Positions 41,635-53,278 of a stretch of DNA of 64,000 bases are shown piece after piece. Each line of letters begins with the position of its first letter. The first letter of the stretch is position 1. The notes under the pieces are model-generated. The model saw only the letters and a list, made by a program, of their open reading frames with translations, had not been told where the DNA came from and searched no databases. The stretch is from Saccharomyces uvarum (lineage: Eukaryota > Ascomycota > Saccharomycetes > Saccharomycetales > Saccharomycetaceae), in assembly GCA_947243795.1 (NCBI GenBank), contig OX365929.1, forward strand, positions 682,001 to 746,000, given 5' to 3'. The position numbers were made by a program, and so were the translations under genes.

Positions 41635-42249
41635 TCACCAGAATTTATACCATTTCTTCTCAGAAGAGCCCTGCGATAGGCGCTGGTTGCTTTGCTGGAA
41701 CTGGGCCTGCTTTTCATTCTGGGCTGTCTCCCATTGTTCCGGCAAAGCTGGGTCATGGACCACGTTATGCAGCATTGGTTTTTCCTTTTTCGCCACGGTT
41801 TCCTTTGCCAATTGGGCAATCTGGAAGCTTTTTTGTCTTTTCAACCTGCACTGCTCCCACCCGACGATTGACCCCAGTATCAGAGAGCTCATGGCCCAGT
41901 TCGTGGCCTTTGCAGGGCTCTTATGATATATGAATATGACGGACCCCATCAAGAACATACTGGAAAACCCGAGCATGCCCGCATCTCTGAAGCACGGGAT
42001 CGAGGTCAGCCTCTCTAGAGAGAAGTCGCCCCATCTGACCGAGTCCCAGGCCTCTTTTAACGTGGCCCGTTCTTGCTTCTTGGCCAACTGGGAGTTGGAT
42101 AGGTCATTGGTGAACTTGGGCGGAGTGTCTTCCAGTAGAATCTTCTGGCCCCGCGAGTAGTTCGTCAGCACGGGCTCTCCTTCCGGCATGTCATTTTGCT
42201 GCTGCTGTGTCTCCTGCTGCGTCTGGTTTGACCACGGCCACCAACGCAT
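41635..42249 (-). CDS. COX20: Cytochrome oxidase assembly chaperone
   Basis: Cox20 is a mitochondrial inner-membrane protein that escorts Cox2 during leader-peptide processing and assembly of complex IV. I choose the ATG at 42249 (MRWWPWSNQ), giving 204 residues, the family length; the 11 upstream codons begin with TTG, not ATG. Two hydrophobic segments lie in the middle (about 87-125: MLGFSSMFLMGSVIFIYH, then ATNWAMSSLILGSIVGW), flanked by charged, Gln-rich ends facing the intermembrane space. It is divergent from HEM1, and a perfect HAP box lies between them, so both respiratory genes may share control. Confidence 0.94.
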   Translation of the reverse strand: MRWWPWSNQTQQETQQQQNDMPEGEPVLTNYSRGQKILLEDTPPKFTNDLSNSQLAKKQERATLKEAWDSVRWGDFSLERLTSIPCFRDAGMLGFSSMFLMGSVIFIYHKSPAKATNWAMSSLILGSIVGWEQCRLKRQKSFQIAQLAKETVAKKEKPMLHNVVHDPALPEQWETAQNEKQAQFQQSNQRLSQGSSEKKWYKFW

Positions 42250-42770
42250 CTTTATGTAACTGTCGAGCTGTTGCTTTGACAAGCTATAGATTGTGCCGCA
42301 ATGTACTGGGAGCTGATATAGCGGTCCCCCTCGACGGTGCTATAGCGGACCTTGCCTGACCCAGCTTACCCTGCCGCGCCAAAAAGCCGTCTTCGTCGCT
42401 CATTGGTCTGCGCTCGCCGGCGTTTTTTTGGTCATTGTTAATATATCAAGTAAGAGCAGGAACGGAGATTTTTCATCTTGCCTTGCCCATTGTTCTGTCC
42501 CGGTGTTGCGCTGCTGGAACCACTTCTTCTGCACCGTACCACACCGCCCATCCCGTCTGCTGGTACTCTAATCGGTTTGCACCCTGCTCTGTTGTCTCTC
42601 AACGGTTCTTCCCTCCACACGCTCTCCTTCGTCAGCTCACGTTTCTTTTTTTTTTCCAGCTCTTTTCTTTTTTTCCTTCCTTTGATTTCCATATAAGTTT
42701 GGTTGGAAGAAAAAATAAATAAAGCTTGTTGCTACCCTCAATAATAACAGCACCACTTGGACTTTTTAGT
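42250..42770. promoter_or_regulatory. COX20/HEM1 divergent promoter
   Basis: A 521-bp region between two respiration-related genes. It holds a HAP box (42400-42407), a pair of similar ATAGCGG(T/A)CC motifs near 42317 and 42343, a T/C-rich patch and an AT-rich leader before HEM1. Confidence 0.6.
42400..42407 (-). promoter_or_regulatory. HAP2/3/4/5 CCAAT box
   Basis: On the minus strand this reads ACCAATGA, a perfect match to the HAP consensus ACCAATNA. It lies 364 bp from the HEM1 ATG and 151 bp from the COX20 ATG. HAP control of HEM1 is established in S. cerevisiae; control of COX20 through this site is inference. Confidence 0.7.
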
Positions 42771-44417
42771 ATGCAACGTTCCATCTTCGCGAGGTTCGGC
42801 AACTCTTCTGCCACGGTTTCCGCTCTCAGTAGGCTCTCTCCCACAGCCGCACCATATGCGAAAAACGGTTATGCCACCACCGCCGGTGCTGGCGCCGCTA
42901 CTGCCACTGCCTCAGCTTCGTCTACCAACGCTGCAGCTGCCGCTGCCGCCGTTGCTAACCACTCCACCCAGGAGTCGGGCTTCGATTACGAAGGCATGAT
43001 TGATTCTGAACTGCAGAAGAAAAGACTAGACAAGTCATACAGATACTTCAACAACATCAATCGTCTGGCCAAAGAGTTTCCGTTAGCCCACCGTCAAACT
43101 GAGGCCGATAAGGTCACTGTTTGGTGTTCTAACGATTATCTAGCGTTGTCCAAGCACCCTGAAGTGTTGGACGCCATGCACCAAACCATCGACAAATACG
43201 GTTGCGGTGCTGGTGGTACAAGAAACATCGCTGGCCACAACATTCCCACTTTGAACTTGGAGGCTGAATTGGCTACTTTGCACAAGAAGGAAGGTGCGTT
43301 GGCCTTCTCGTCCTGTTACGTGGCCAACGACGCCGTCCTGTCCTTACTGGGCCAAAAGATGAAGGACCTGGTGATTTTCTCCGACGAACTAAACCATGCC
43401 TCCATGATTGTCGGTATCAAGCATGCCAATGTCAAGAAACACATCTTCAAACACAACGACTTGAACGAATTGGAGAAGTTACTACAATCGTATCCTAAAT
43501 CCACTCCGAAACTAATTGCATTTGAATCCGTGTACTCTATGGCCGGTTCTGTTGCCGACGTAGAAAAAATTTGCGATTTGGCTGAAAAATACGGTGCTCT
43601 AACCTTTTTGGATGAAGTCCACGCCGTCGGCCTATATGGTCCTCATGGTGCAGGTGTTGCTGAACATTGTGATTTCGAAAGTCACCGCGCAAGCGGTATT
43701 GCTACCCCCAAAACCAACGACAAAGGCGGTGCAAAAACCGTGATGGATCGTGTCGACATGATCACTGGTACGTTGGGTAAGTCGTTTGGTAGTGTGGGTG
43801 GCTACGTAGCTGCCTCGAGAAAACTAATCGATTGGTTCAGATCATTTGCACCAGGTTTTATTTTCACCACCACTTTGCCACCTTCCGTCATGACCGGTGC
43901 TACTGCTGCCATCAGGTACCAACGTTGTCACATCGATCTAAGAACCGCTCAACAAAGGCACACCATGTATGTGAAGAAGGCCTTCCATGACCTAGGCATC
44001 CCTGTGATTCCAAATCCTTCCCACATTGTCCCAGTGTTGATTGGTAATGCCGATTTAGCCAAGCAAGCTTCTGATATCTTAATCAACAAGCACCAAATCT
44101 ACGTACAAGCCATCAACTTCCCTACCGTCGCCCGTGGTACGGAAAGATTGAGAATCACCCCAACCCCAGGCCACACTAACGACCTATCCGATATCCTAAT
44201 TAGCGCCGTGGACGACGTGTTCAATGAACTACAATTGCCACGTGTCAGAGACTGGGAAAACCAAGGCGGTTTGTTGGGTGTTGGCGAGGCCGGATTCGTG
44301 GAAGAACCAAACTTATGGACATCGAAGCAATTATCTTTGACTAACGACGACTTGAACTCTAATGTCAGAGACCCAATTATCAAACAACTCGAGGTGTCCA
44401 GTGGTATCCAACATTGA
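42771..44417 (+). CDS. HEM1: 5-aminolevulinate synthase, mitochondrial
   Basis: Catalyses the first step of heme synthesis, joining succinyl-CoA and glycine to make 5-aminolevulinate with pyridoxal phosphate in the mitochondrial matrix. The ATG at 42771 ([11 protein letters not shown]) gives 548 residues, exactly the S. cerevisiae length. A basic, Ala/Ser-rich presequence (about 1-75) precedes the fold-type I aminotransferase core. The pyridoxal-phosphate lysine is Lys337 in the [13 protein letters not shown] motif, at the same number as in S. cerevisiae; [10 protein letters not shown] and [10 protein letters not shown] motifs are also intact. A 15-codon in-frame stretch before the ATG lacks an ATG. 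The gene is divergent from COX20. Confidence 0.98.
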   Translation: MQRSIFARFGNSSATVSALSRLSPTAAPYAKNGYATTAGAGAATATASASSTNAAAAAAAVANHSTQESGFDYEGMIDSELQKKRLDKSYRYFNNINRLAKEFPLAHRQTEADKVTVWCSNDYLALSKHPEVLDAMHQTIDKYGCGAGGTRNIAGHNIPTLNLEAELATLHKKEGALAFSSCYVANDAVLSLLGQKMKDLVIFSDELNHASMIVGIKHANVKKHIFKHNDLNELEKLLQSYPKSTPKLIAFESVYSMAGSVADVEKICDLAEKYGALTFLDEVHAVGLYGPHGAGVAEHCDFESHRASGIATPKTNDKGGAKTVMDRVDMITGTLGKSFGSVGGYVAASRKLIDWFRSFAPGFIFTTTLPPSVMTGATAAIRYQRCHIDLRTAQQRHTMYVKKAFHDLGIPVIPNPSHIVPVLIGNADLAKQASDILINKHQIYVQAINFPTVARGTERLRITPTPGHTNDLSDILISAVDDVFNELQLPRVRDWENQGGLLGVGEAGFVEEPNLWTSKQLSLTNDDLNSNVRDPIIKQLEVSSGIQH

Positions 44418-44791
44418 GCCAATTAGTATTTGCATGGGATGAGATAGAAGAACATGGGATTTATTAATCAGTAAAAAATAAAAAATTCGTCAATTTTTTT
44501 TTCTTTTTTTTTTTTATTTATGTATGATATCTTATTTTTTTTTATATTTTATTTATTCGACAAACAAGGCAAGCGCTCTACATTGTATAGTAGAAGTATA
44601 ATCAATTTCAAGGTGAAAAGGAACAGAAAGGAAGAAAAAAATATTTTTTTTGTTTAAATTTTCTCGACAATATTTAAGAAGAGAGGACGTATATGTATAT
44701 GTATAGGTGTATACCAGGACGATATGATATGTAATAAATCAATAAAGAAAAAAGCTAGGTAATTTTCTCTAAGTGCAAAAAAACATGGCGC
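44418..44791. other. HEM1-RTN1 convergent intergenic region
   Basis: A 3'-3' gap of 374 bp, very AT-rich with long T runs (44497-44515). TTTTATATTTT (44540-44550) is a perfect 11/11 match to the ARS consensus WTTTAYRTTTW. Whether it acts as an origin cannot be judged from sequence. Confidence 0.45.
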
Positions 44792-45673
44792 TTAAGCGTT
44801 GTTTTTTTCCAATTCATCTTGCAAGTTCTTTGTACTTTTCTTCAACTCATTGGACAATTCATCGACGTTAAATTCCTTGGTAGTGGAAGGCTCGTGTTCT
44901 GGGACTTCTGGCATGACTTGAGCGGAGGATGTATAGGCTTTAGATTCAGGTTCTAATGGGACTTCAGCGGCCAGGTTGACAGTGGTAGCGGTTTCAGAAC
45001 CAGTAGTTGAGGAGACAGTAGCGGTCTTTGATTTGACCAACTTGGAGATAGGACCCAATTTAGACTCGACCTTGTCCAAATATGGCTTTGATTTTTCACA
45101 GGCCAATTGGGAGAATTCCTGGGTCTTTTGCTTGGAGATTTCTACACCTTGAGCGACAGTGGCGTCGATTTGGTGTTTATAGGAGTGGTAGATAACTGGC
45201 AAGGTGAAAATGAAGATGTCGCCGACGAACATAATGGTCCAGATGGAAAACCATGAGAAGAACTTGTGTAGGAGGAATAGGGAAACAGCGGCTTTGAAAG
45301 TACACTTAGGAACCTGAGCGAACATGGTTTTTCTTATGTGAGCTTGGAAAACTGGCAATTGCTTCAAGGCTTCATCGATGCGGGGCTTGATGAAGCCGGC
45401 AACGTTTGGACATTCCTTGGGACCATACTTGGTGATCAGACCTTGGCCCAAAAAGAGCTTGGATACGAATTCAATGGAACCTGTTGTGAATAGTACGGTG
45501 TAAGCAACTCTCAAAAAGAAAGTGATCAAGTTAACTTTTTTCAAAATTAACAGGGCTAATAGGGACCCACCAAAGTATTTACCGGTTTGGACAGGGTTCC
45601 TCCATAACAGCAAATCGCAATTACAGCTTTGTTGTTGTTGTTGGACGGGGGTATGTTGAGCGGGGGCAGACAT
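44792..45673 (-). CDS. RTN1: Reticulon, ER tubule-shaping protein
   Basis: Rtn1 curves the endoplasmic reticulum membrane into tubules and stabilises sheet edges, with Yop1 and Sey1. The product has 293 residues (S. cerevisiae about 295). The reticulon homology domain begins near residue 22 (LLLWRNPVQTGKYFGGSLLALLILK) and contains two hydrophobic hairpins (about 32-62 and 127-168) around a hydrophilic loop with PNVAGFIKPRIDEAL. The C-terminal third is charged and cytosolic. RTN2 is the paralog; length, synteny and strong codon bias favour RTN1. Confidence 0.96.
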   Translation of the reverse strand: MSAPAQHTPVQQQQQSCNCDLLLWRNPVQTGKYFGGSLLALLILKKVNLITFFLRVAYTVLFTTGSIEFVSKLFLGQGLITKYGPKECPNVAGFIKPRIDEALKQLPVFQAHIRKTMFAQVPKCTFKAAVSLFLLHKFFSWFSIWTIMFVGDIFIFTLPVIYHSYKHQIDATVAQGVEISKQKTQEFSQLACEKSKPYLDKVESKLGPISKLVKSKTATVSSTTGSETATTVNLAAEVPLEPESKAYTSSAQVMPEVPEHEPSTTKEFNVDELSNELKKSTKNLQDELEKNNA

Positions 45674-46032
45674 ATTTGCGTGTGTGATTATATATAAATA
45701 TATATAAACGTGCTGGGGGCTGAAAAGAACAATTAAATATCTGGCTTGGGAGCTGATAGTTAAGAGATCAAGAAAAGGGAATTGTTGAAAAACAACGAAG
45801 AAACCAAGGTCGAAATCCTAGACAAGAGAAACGGCCCACAAAGGGGGAGACTCCCACTGGAAAGGGGCACAGCCCAACTTTAAATAGGAAACTGACGGCA
45901 ACACAAGCCAGGACCCAAAAGCTCCAAACACCGAAAAGAGCTGCCAAACCTGCTATCTAATGCTGAAAAACCGCTGCTGCGCTGGCTCGCACAGTGAAAA
46001 ATTTTCTCGCGACTTCTGGCACTTCTCGTTCG

Positions 46033-46047
46033 TGCGGAATTACCGCA
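46033..46047. promoter_or_regulatory. CGG/CCG inverted repeat upstream of LYS4
   Basis: TGCGG-AATTA-CCGCA, 5-bp perfect arms with a 5-bp spacer, the form of a site for a Zn2Cys6 dimer. CGTGCGGAAT recurs 36 bp downstream. Factor unknown. Confidence 0.4.
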
Positions 46048-46151
46048 GAAACCGTTAAAAGACACCCGTGCGGAATGACGCGCGTCCTGCCGTCTCAAGT
46101 GATATGTTCGGCGCGAAATGAAGAAAAAAACAGACTCGCCTTGCCGATTTT

Positions 46152-46160
46152 TCCCCCGGA
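46152..46160 (+). promoter_or_regulatory. Lys14-like site
   Basis: TCCCCCGGA differs by one position from the Lys14 consensus TCCRNYGGA of lysine genes. It is 288 bp upstream of LYS4. Confidence 0.4.
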
Positions 46161-46192
46161 ATTTTGCTCGAGATGACTGGAAGTTGCAATCG

Positions 46193-46201
46193 ATGAGTCT
46201 T
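46193..46201 (+). promoter_or_regulatory. Gcn4-like site upstream of LYS4
   Basis: ATGAGTCTT matches 8 of 9 positions of the Gcn4 consensus ATGASTCAT and is 247 bp upstream of LYS4. LYS4 is known to respond to general amino-acid control. Confidence 0.5.
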
Positions 46202-46286
46202 GACCACACGCAACATAGCACCAACGTACGCTGGAAGACACACGCTCGAGCACGCATACAGACACAGACATGTGTATGTGTATGTT

Positions 46287-46315
46287 TATATATATATATA
46301 TATATGTGTGTGTGT
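46287..46315 (+). repeat. Compound TA/TG microsatellite
   Basis: About nine TA dinucleotides followed by about five TG dinucleotides, 133 bp upstream of LYS4. The TA part could serve as the TATA element. Confidence 0.8.
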
Positions 46316-46447
46316 TTGTGTATCCGGGAATGTACCAGTGCATGTTCGGATGTGCGAAGTGTAATTATACCTTTTTCTTGCAGTAGTTCGAATATCTTCA
46401 TCACATTACAATAAACTTGCAAGAAACCAACTCCAGATCGCTTCAAA

Positions 46448-48529
46448 ATGTTACGATCAACCGCTGCTACTCGCTCATTCCATAGCTCCAGGGCCTGGTT
46501 GAAGGGCCAGAACCTGACTGAGAAGATCGTCCAGACCTACGCCGTGGACCTGCCCAAGGGCAAAGTCGTCCATTCCGGCGACTACGTCTCCATCAAGCCG
46601 GCTCACTGTATGTCCCACGATAATTCTTGGCCCGTGGCTTTGAAGTTCATGGGACTCGGTGCCACCAAGATCAAAAACCCCTCACAGATCGTGAACACCC
46701 TCGACCACGACATCCAGAATAAGTCTGAGAAAAATCTGACCAAATACAAGAACATCGAGAACTTCGCCAAAAAGCACCATGTGGACTACTACCCTGCAGG
46801 TAGAGGTATCGGCCACCAAATCATGATCGAGGAGGGCTACGCATTCCCCTTGAACATGACGGTCGCATCCGACTCGCACTCAAACACCTACGGTGGCCTC
46901 GGTTCGCTGGGGACCCCCATAGTGAGAACAGACGCTGCGGCTATATGGGCCACGGGCCAGACCTGGTGGCAGATCCCACCGGTAGCCCAAGTGGAGTTGA
47001 AGGGCAAACTACCACAGGACGTCTCCGGTAAAGATATCATTGTCGCATTATGTGGGCTCTTCAACAACGACCAGGTCCTAAACCACGCAATTGAATTCAC
47101 AGGCGACTCTTTGAACGCGCTACCCATAGACCACAGACTGACTATAGCGAATATGACCACCGAATGGGGGGCTCTTTCTGGCCTGTTCCCCGTAGACGAA
47201 ACTTTGATCACCTGGTATAAGAACCGTTTGCAAAAATTGGGCACAAATGACCATCCAAGAATCAACCCAACAACCATCCGCGACCTGGAGGAAAGGGCTC
47301 AAATCGTGAAACCAGACGACGATGCCAGCTATGCCAAGAAACTGGTCATCGATCTGTCCACGCTTACCCACTACGTTTCAGGCCCCAACAGTGTCAAGGT
47401 CTCGAATACCGTGCAGGACCTATCTAAACAAGACATCAAGATAAATAAGGCGTATCTGGTGTCGTGTACCAATTCACGTTTATCTGATTTACAATCCGCC
47501 GCTCAAGTGGTTTGCCCCACTGGGGACTTAAACAAGGTCAACAAGGTCGCTCCAGGCGTGCAATTCTACATTGCTGCTGCCTCATCAGAAATCGAAAAAG
47601 ACGCCCGTCAAACAGGTGCCTGGGAAAAATTGTTAAAGGCTGGTTGCATCCCATTACCTTCCGGTTGTGGTCCATGCATTGGTCTAGGTGCGGGCCTATT
47701 GGAACCAGGTGAAGTTGGTATAAGTGCCACCAACAGAAACTTCAAAGGTAGAATGGGCTCCAAGGATGCATTGGCTTATTTGGCTTCTCCCGCAGTGGTC
47801 GCTGCTTCCGCTGTACTGGGTAAAATCGGTTCACCTGCTGAAGTTTTATCGGTAAGTGAGATCCCATTTGATGGTGTCAAGACCCAAATTACCGAAAACC
47901 CTGTCTCAGAAGAAAAGGGCGAAGCAGAAGCTCCTGTCCCAAAGCAATCCGTTGAAATATTGGAAGGTTTTCCACGAGAGATTTCGGGCGAGTTGGTCTT
48001 TTGCGATGCTGACAACATCAACACTGATGGTATTTATCCAGGTAAGTACACTTACCAAGATGACGTTCCTAAAGAGACGATGGCCCAAGTCTGCATGGAA
48101 AATTATGACGCTGATTTCCAAACAAGGGCTCATCCTGGCGATATCGTCATCAGCGGGTTCAACTTCGGCACTGGGTCCTCCAGAGAACAAGCCGCCACCG
48201 CATTATTGGCTAAAGGTATCAACTTAGTCGTTTCCGGCTCCTTCGGTAATATCTTCTCCAGAAACTCCATTAACAATGCTCTGTTGACTTTGGAAATTCC
48301 AGCTCTAGTCAAGAAACTACGTGAGAAATATCAAGACGCTCCAAAGGAACTCACAAGAAGAACTGGCTGGTTCTTGAAGTGGGATGTGGCTAATGCCAAA
48401 GTAGTCGTCACCGAAGGCTCTTTGGATGGCCCCGTCATCTTGGAACAAAATGTGGGTGAGTTAGGTAAGAACCTGCAAGAAATCATCGTGAAAGGTGGCC
48501 TAGAAGGTTGGGTCAAATCCCAATTATAA
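46448..48529 (+). CDS. LYS4: Homoaconitase, mitochondrial
   Basis: Converts homocitrate/homoaconitate to homoisocitrate in the alpha-aminoadipate route of lysine synthesis, in the mitochondrial matrix. The protein is 693 residues, the S. cerevisiae length. A short basic presequence ([20 protein letters not shown]) precedes the aconitase fold. The [4Fe-4S] ligands are Cys340 (SCTNSR), Cys407 and Cys410 (GCGPCIG). The swivel domain follows a linker at about 480-510, with the [14 protein letters not shown] signature. Upstream Gcn4- and Lys14-like sites fit its role. The gene is divergent from RTN1. Confidence 0.98.
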   Translation: MLRSTAATRSFHSSRAWLKGQNLTEKIVQTYAVDLPKGKVVHSGDYVSIKPAHCMSHDNSWPVALKFMGLGATKIKNPSQIVNTLDHDIQNKSEKNLTKYKNIENFAKKHHVDYYPAGRGIGHQIMIEEGYAFPLNMTVASDSHSNTYGGLGSLGTPIVRTDAAAIWATGQTWWQIPPVAQVELKGKLPQDVSGKDIIVALCGLFNNDQVLNHAIEFTGDSLNALPIDHRLTIANMTTEWGALSGLFPVDETLITWYKNRLQKLGTNDHPRINPTTIRDLEERAQIVKPDDDASYAKKLVIDLSTLTHYVSGPNSVKVSNTVQDLSKQDIKINKAYLVSCTNSRLSDLQSAAQVVCPTGDLNKVNKVAPGVQFYIAAASSEIEKDARQTGAWEKLLKAGCIPLPSGCGPCIGLGAGLLEPGEVGISATNRNFKGRMGSKDALAYLASPAVVAASAVLGKIGSPAEVLSVSEIPFDGVKTQITENPVSEEKGEAEAPVPKQSVEILEGFPREISGELVFCDADNINTDGIYPGKYTYQDDVPKETMAQVCMENYDADFQTRAHPGDIVISGFNFGTGSSREQAATALLAKGINLVVSGSFGNIFSRNSINNALLTLEIPALVKKLREKYQDAPKELTRRTGWFLKWDVANAKVVVTEGSLDGPVILEQNVGELGKNLQEIIVKGGLEGWVKSQL

Positions 48530-48860
48530 TGTGCATAAGAATCTGGAAACAACACACCTTTTTCTTTATTTATTTAATTTAATGTAATTTATTTATGATT
48601 ATTCATTTTTAATTTTTTTTCTAGTTAATCGATCGACACACACGTTTATTTTTGTAGTCTATGGTTATGATTTTTCCTTGATTTTTCCTTTTGATAAATT
48701 TTAAAAGTGCTTACAATATTCAAAACGGCGTCTCATCTAATCCGCTGGCAAAATATAGTTCTGCAGGAAAAAATTAAGAAAAGAGAAGAAGGTAGGCAAG
48801 TACTCGAAATATTTTAGAAGGGAAGCCTCATCTAGTAATCGATAAAAGTCGTACACATTA
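48530..48860. other. LYS4-PRP42 intergenic region
   Basis: A tandem 331-bp gap, AT-rich with T-runs, serving as LYS4 terminator and PRP42 promoter. I see nothing specific. Confidence 0.45.
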
Positions 48861-50495
48861 ATGGACAAATATACCGCTTTAATTAACGATGGGAAGTTTT
48901 CAACTCTTACATTAAATGTCTCGAGATATCCCAAAAGTCTAGTATATTGGGAAAAGTTATTGAATCATATAATACACACTTCCACACCAATATGCAAATC
49001 CATTGAGCCTCAACTATTAGAGCTAATACGATATACATACTCTTCCATGCTAAATGAATTTCCCTATTTGGAGAACTACTACATTGATTTCGCATTACTA
49101 GAGTACAGGTTGGGGAACGTTTCCAGGTCACATAAGATCTTTCAACATGGTTTACAAGCATTTAACCAGAGATCGTTGTTATTGTGGATATCGTACCTAA
49201 AGTTCTGCAACGACGTTGTCTTGAACCAAAAGCAATTATTCAAGAAATATGAAATGGCTGAAGAGTTCATTGGTTTGCATTTTTTCAGTGGAGAATTTTG
49301 GGATTTATATCTGGAACAAATCCAGTCAAGATGTGTATCTTCCAAAAGATATTGGAGCGTCTTAAGAAAGATACTTGAGATTCCGTTACACTCTTTTGCT
49401 AAATTTTATGCATTATGGTTACATCAAGTAAATGATATAACGGATTTGAAACAACTATCGCAACTGACAAGTGAAGACGAATTGTCGAAGAAACTGAAGA
49501 TAGATATCAAGTATAGCGGAAGAAAAGGTCCGTATCTACAAGAGGCAAAAAAGAAACTAAAAAAGGTAACCAAAGAAATGTATATGGTAGTTCAATATCA
49601 AGTGCTTGAAATCTACTCCATTTTTGAATCAAATATATATACCAACTATTACACATCATCAGAAACTTTGGTCTCTTCGGATGAAATAGAAACATGGATA
49701 AAATACCTGGATTACACAATCAATTTCCAAACTGATTCTTTAACGCATTTAAATTTTCAAAGGGCTTTACTTCCCTTGGCTCATTACGATATTATATGGA
49801 TAAAATACTGCCAGTGGTTAATTACTGTAAAAAACGACCTTATGGGGGCCAAAAACGTTTTATTAACAGGATTGAAATTTTCGTTGAAAAAGACGAAGAT
49901 AATAAACTTGTTGTATTCAGTTCTCTGTAAACTGAATGATTACGAACTTTTACGAACTCTATTCGAGAAAATCGAATTCTCGTATTCTGAAAATATTGAA
50001 AATGTTGATGATTTTGAAATATTTTGGGATTATCTCCAATTCAGAATATTTTACCAAAATTCTGTGTCTTCAAGTCGATATTCTGATTCACAATTAAGTG
50101 GACTTTTGAGTAAGGAGCTATTTGACAAAGTTTGGAAGCGTTTGAGTTTTAAAGAAAAGAAAACGGGACAAGAAATCCTGTTGAATAGCTTGATACAGTT
50201 TTATTCAAAGGACACAGTAGAGTTTGTAGAAAAAAATGTGTTTCGAAAGATATTGGCATCCAATTGGGAATACTATTTACAAAACGGAATGTTTTGGTCA
50301 TGTTATTGCCGCTTAGTTTATTTTGACACTTCCAGATCGTATTTAGAGAAAAGACAGTATGTTGTGAAGACAATCTGGCCCCAGATAGATAAGAAATTAG
50401 CTCAGACTGTCTTGCCATCGTTAACCGAATTCTGCCAGTCCTACTTTCCAGAAGAACTGGATACACTGGAAGAAATATTTGCTGAAAAAGCTTGA
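48861..50495 (+). CDS. PRP42: U1 snRNP protein with HAT/TPR-like repeats
   Basis: Prp42 is a yeast-specific U1 snRNP component that pairs with Prp39 and helps recognise 5' splice sites. The protein is 544 residues, equal to S. cerevisiae. It is almost wholly helical, with repeated half-a-TPR motifs recognised by conserved W/Y-x-x-Y patterns (e.g. LVYWEKLLNHI, SLLLWISYLKF, FWDLYLEQIQS, IWIKYCQWLI). SNU56, another U1-specific component, lies 9 kb away. The ATG at 48861 is the first in frame. Confidence 0.95.
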   Translation: MDKYTALINDGKFSTLTLNVSRYPKSLVYWEKLLNHIIHTSTPICKSIEPQLLELIRYTYSSMLNEFPYLENYYIDFALLEYRLGNVSRSHKIFQHGLQAFNQRSLLLWISYLKFCNDVVLNQKQLFKKYEMAEEFIGLHFFSGEFWDLYLEQIQSRCVSSKRYWSVLRKILEIPLHSFAKFYALWLHQVNDITDLKQLSQLTSEDELSKKLKIDIKYSGRKGPYLQEAKKKLKKVTKEMYMVVQYQVLEIYSIFESNIYTNYYTSSETLVSSDEIETWIKYLDYTINFQTDSLTHLNFQRALLPLAHYDIIWIKYCQWLITVKNDLMGAKNVLLTGLKFSLKKTKIINLLYSVLCKLNDYELLRTLFEKIEFSYSENIENVDDFEIFWDYLQFRIFYQNSVSSSRYSDSQLSGLLSKELFDKVWKRLSFKEKKTGQEILLNSLIQFYSKDTVEFVEKNVFRKILASNWEYYLQNGMFWSCYCRLVYFDTSRSYLEKRQYVVKTIWPQIDKKLAQTVLPSLTEFCQSYFPEELDTLEEIFAEKA

Positions 50496-50597
50496 GCTCT
50501 GTGCCTTAAGCTTCACGGTTTTAAAGAAAAGTATAATATGTACATATATAATTAATGACGTTAAAAAATTCCTGGTTTCTATAAGTTCCTCTGTTCT

Positions 50598-51254
50598 CTA
50601 TAATTGGTGTTTGAATGATTGATACGGCGGGGTGGATAGGAGGCTTTGCGCAATCTTTATATCGATATTGATATCATTGATTAAGGCTTCTTTAGTAGTA
50701 TAGTTCAATTCGGGTCTGATGTGGCCCAGTATATTGAATTTAACCTTGGCCCCATAAAAATCATTCTTGAAATCGTGAAGAACATGTAATTCCATGGTTT
50801 TGAAATCGTTCCCGTAAAACGGATTTTTTCCTACTGAAAGTACCATGGGGAGTACGTCTAAATCACCATTTGCTTCACTTAAGTATTGACCATAATTATA
50901 AACCACAGTTCTGCCATCCTGCCTTGTTTCGACCAAGGGTTCTCCATGATCAATAGCCTTGATGTGAGCAAATCCAAAATAAACACCCAAATCCAGATCG
51001 TTTATACGCTTAGGTAACTGCTCTATGGGCACATTGGCCGTTGGGATACCTAATTCAGCAGATCCACGCCCAAATCCGCTTACAATATCACAATAATCGG
51101 TAACAAGTGGGAATGGTGGACGTGGTTGTACAGGTATGGGCAAATTTACTTCTCGTTTGAAGCTATCAGCCATATCAGTATTCGTATTTCGATGTATCAA
51201 GAAGGTTCCTGCTAACACAAACAATATTGAAACATAAAAAGTCCAGCTAAACAT
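50598..51254 (-). CDS. FMN1: Riboflavin kinase
   Basis: Phosphorylates riboflavin to FMN with ATP, feeding the FMN/FAD pools. I choose the ATG at 51254 (MFSWTFYVS), giving 218 residues as in S. cerevisiae; the frame upstream has only a TTG. A hydrophobic N-terminal anchor (about 2-21) agrees with membrane location in the ER or mitochondria. The flavokinase core carries GFGRGSAELGIPTANVP (about 60-76), the PTAN nucleotide-binding motif, and PFYGNDFKTMELHV with the catalytic Glu. It is convergent with PRP42 (102-bp gap). Confidence 0.96.
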   Translation of the reverse strand: MFSWTFYVSILFVLAGTFLIHRNTNTDMADSFKREVNLPIPVQPRPPFPLVTDYCDIVSGFGRGSAELGIPTANVPIEQLPKRINDLDLGVYFGFAHIKAIDHGEPLVETRQDGRTVVYNYGQYLSEANGDLDVLPMVLSVGKNPFYGNDFKTMELHVLHDFKNDFYGAKVKFNILGHIRPELNYTTKEALINDINIDIKIAQSLLSTPPYQSFKHQL

Positions 51255-52872
<1,618 letters not shown>

Positions 52873-53278
52873 AGAAATGGAAAATAGCTTGGTGATCCTG
52901 GCTGTACTTAATCATGCGAAATTGTAAAAACGCAAAAATGCATATATAATTTCCGATTCCCCATGTAAATATATAAACATATCAAAATACTCTCTCCATT
53001 TTCTAAAAAATACTCTCTTGTAGACTTCTAAGAAAACTTGAAAGAAAAATATGATAAATTCGAAGTTTTTACACTATTCTGTATAAAGAATTCTAAGGGA
53101 AAAAAAATGTACATATAAAAGTAAATACCTGTTTAAAAATGAGAACAGTAATTTCTTCTTATTTTAATCTCTTTGAAGATTTTTGATTTATTTCTTTTTT
53201 TTAAATTTTTAGATTTTTGGTTTTATTTTATTTTTTCTTGGCATCAGGAAGGACAACTGCTAATTAAACTAGAGTTGT
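52873..53278. other. MRPL7-SEC26 convergent intergenic region
   Basis: A 3'-3' gap, AT-rich, with TATATA-type efficiency elements near 52970 and T-rich tracts at 53195-53235. No gene or repeat seen. Confidence 0.5.

Larger units (their letters stand above)
45674..46447. promoter_or_regulatory. RTN1/LYS4 divergent promoter
   Basis: A 774-bp region. It holds a 15-bp inverted repeat with CGG/CCG ends (46033-46047), a second copy of CGTGCGGAAT (46067-46076), a Lys14-like TCCCCCGGA (46152-46160), a Gcn4-like ATGAGTCTT (46193-46201) and a TA/TG microsatellite. An 18-codon frame (46330-46386) would be an upstream frame if the LYS4 mRNA starts early. Confidence 0.55.

Noticed and set aside
41624-41926. 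Plus-strand 100-codon frame opposite COX20
   Set aside because: It lies antisense to COX20 and corresponds to the dubious S. cerevisiae YDR230W. The COX20 frame explains the open sequence.
42726-42770. Fifteen-codon extension of HEM1
   Set aside because: It starts with TTG, and the ATG at 42771 gives the known N terminus and length.
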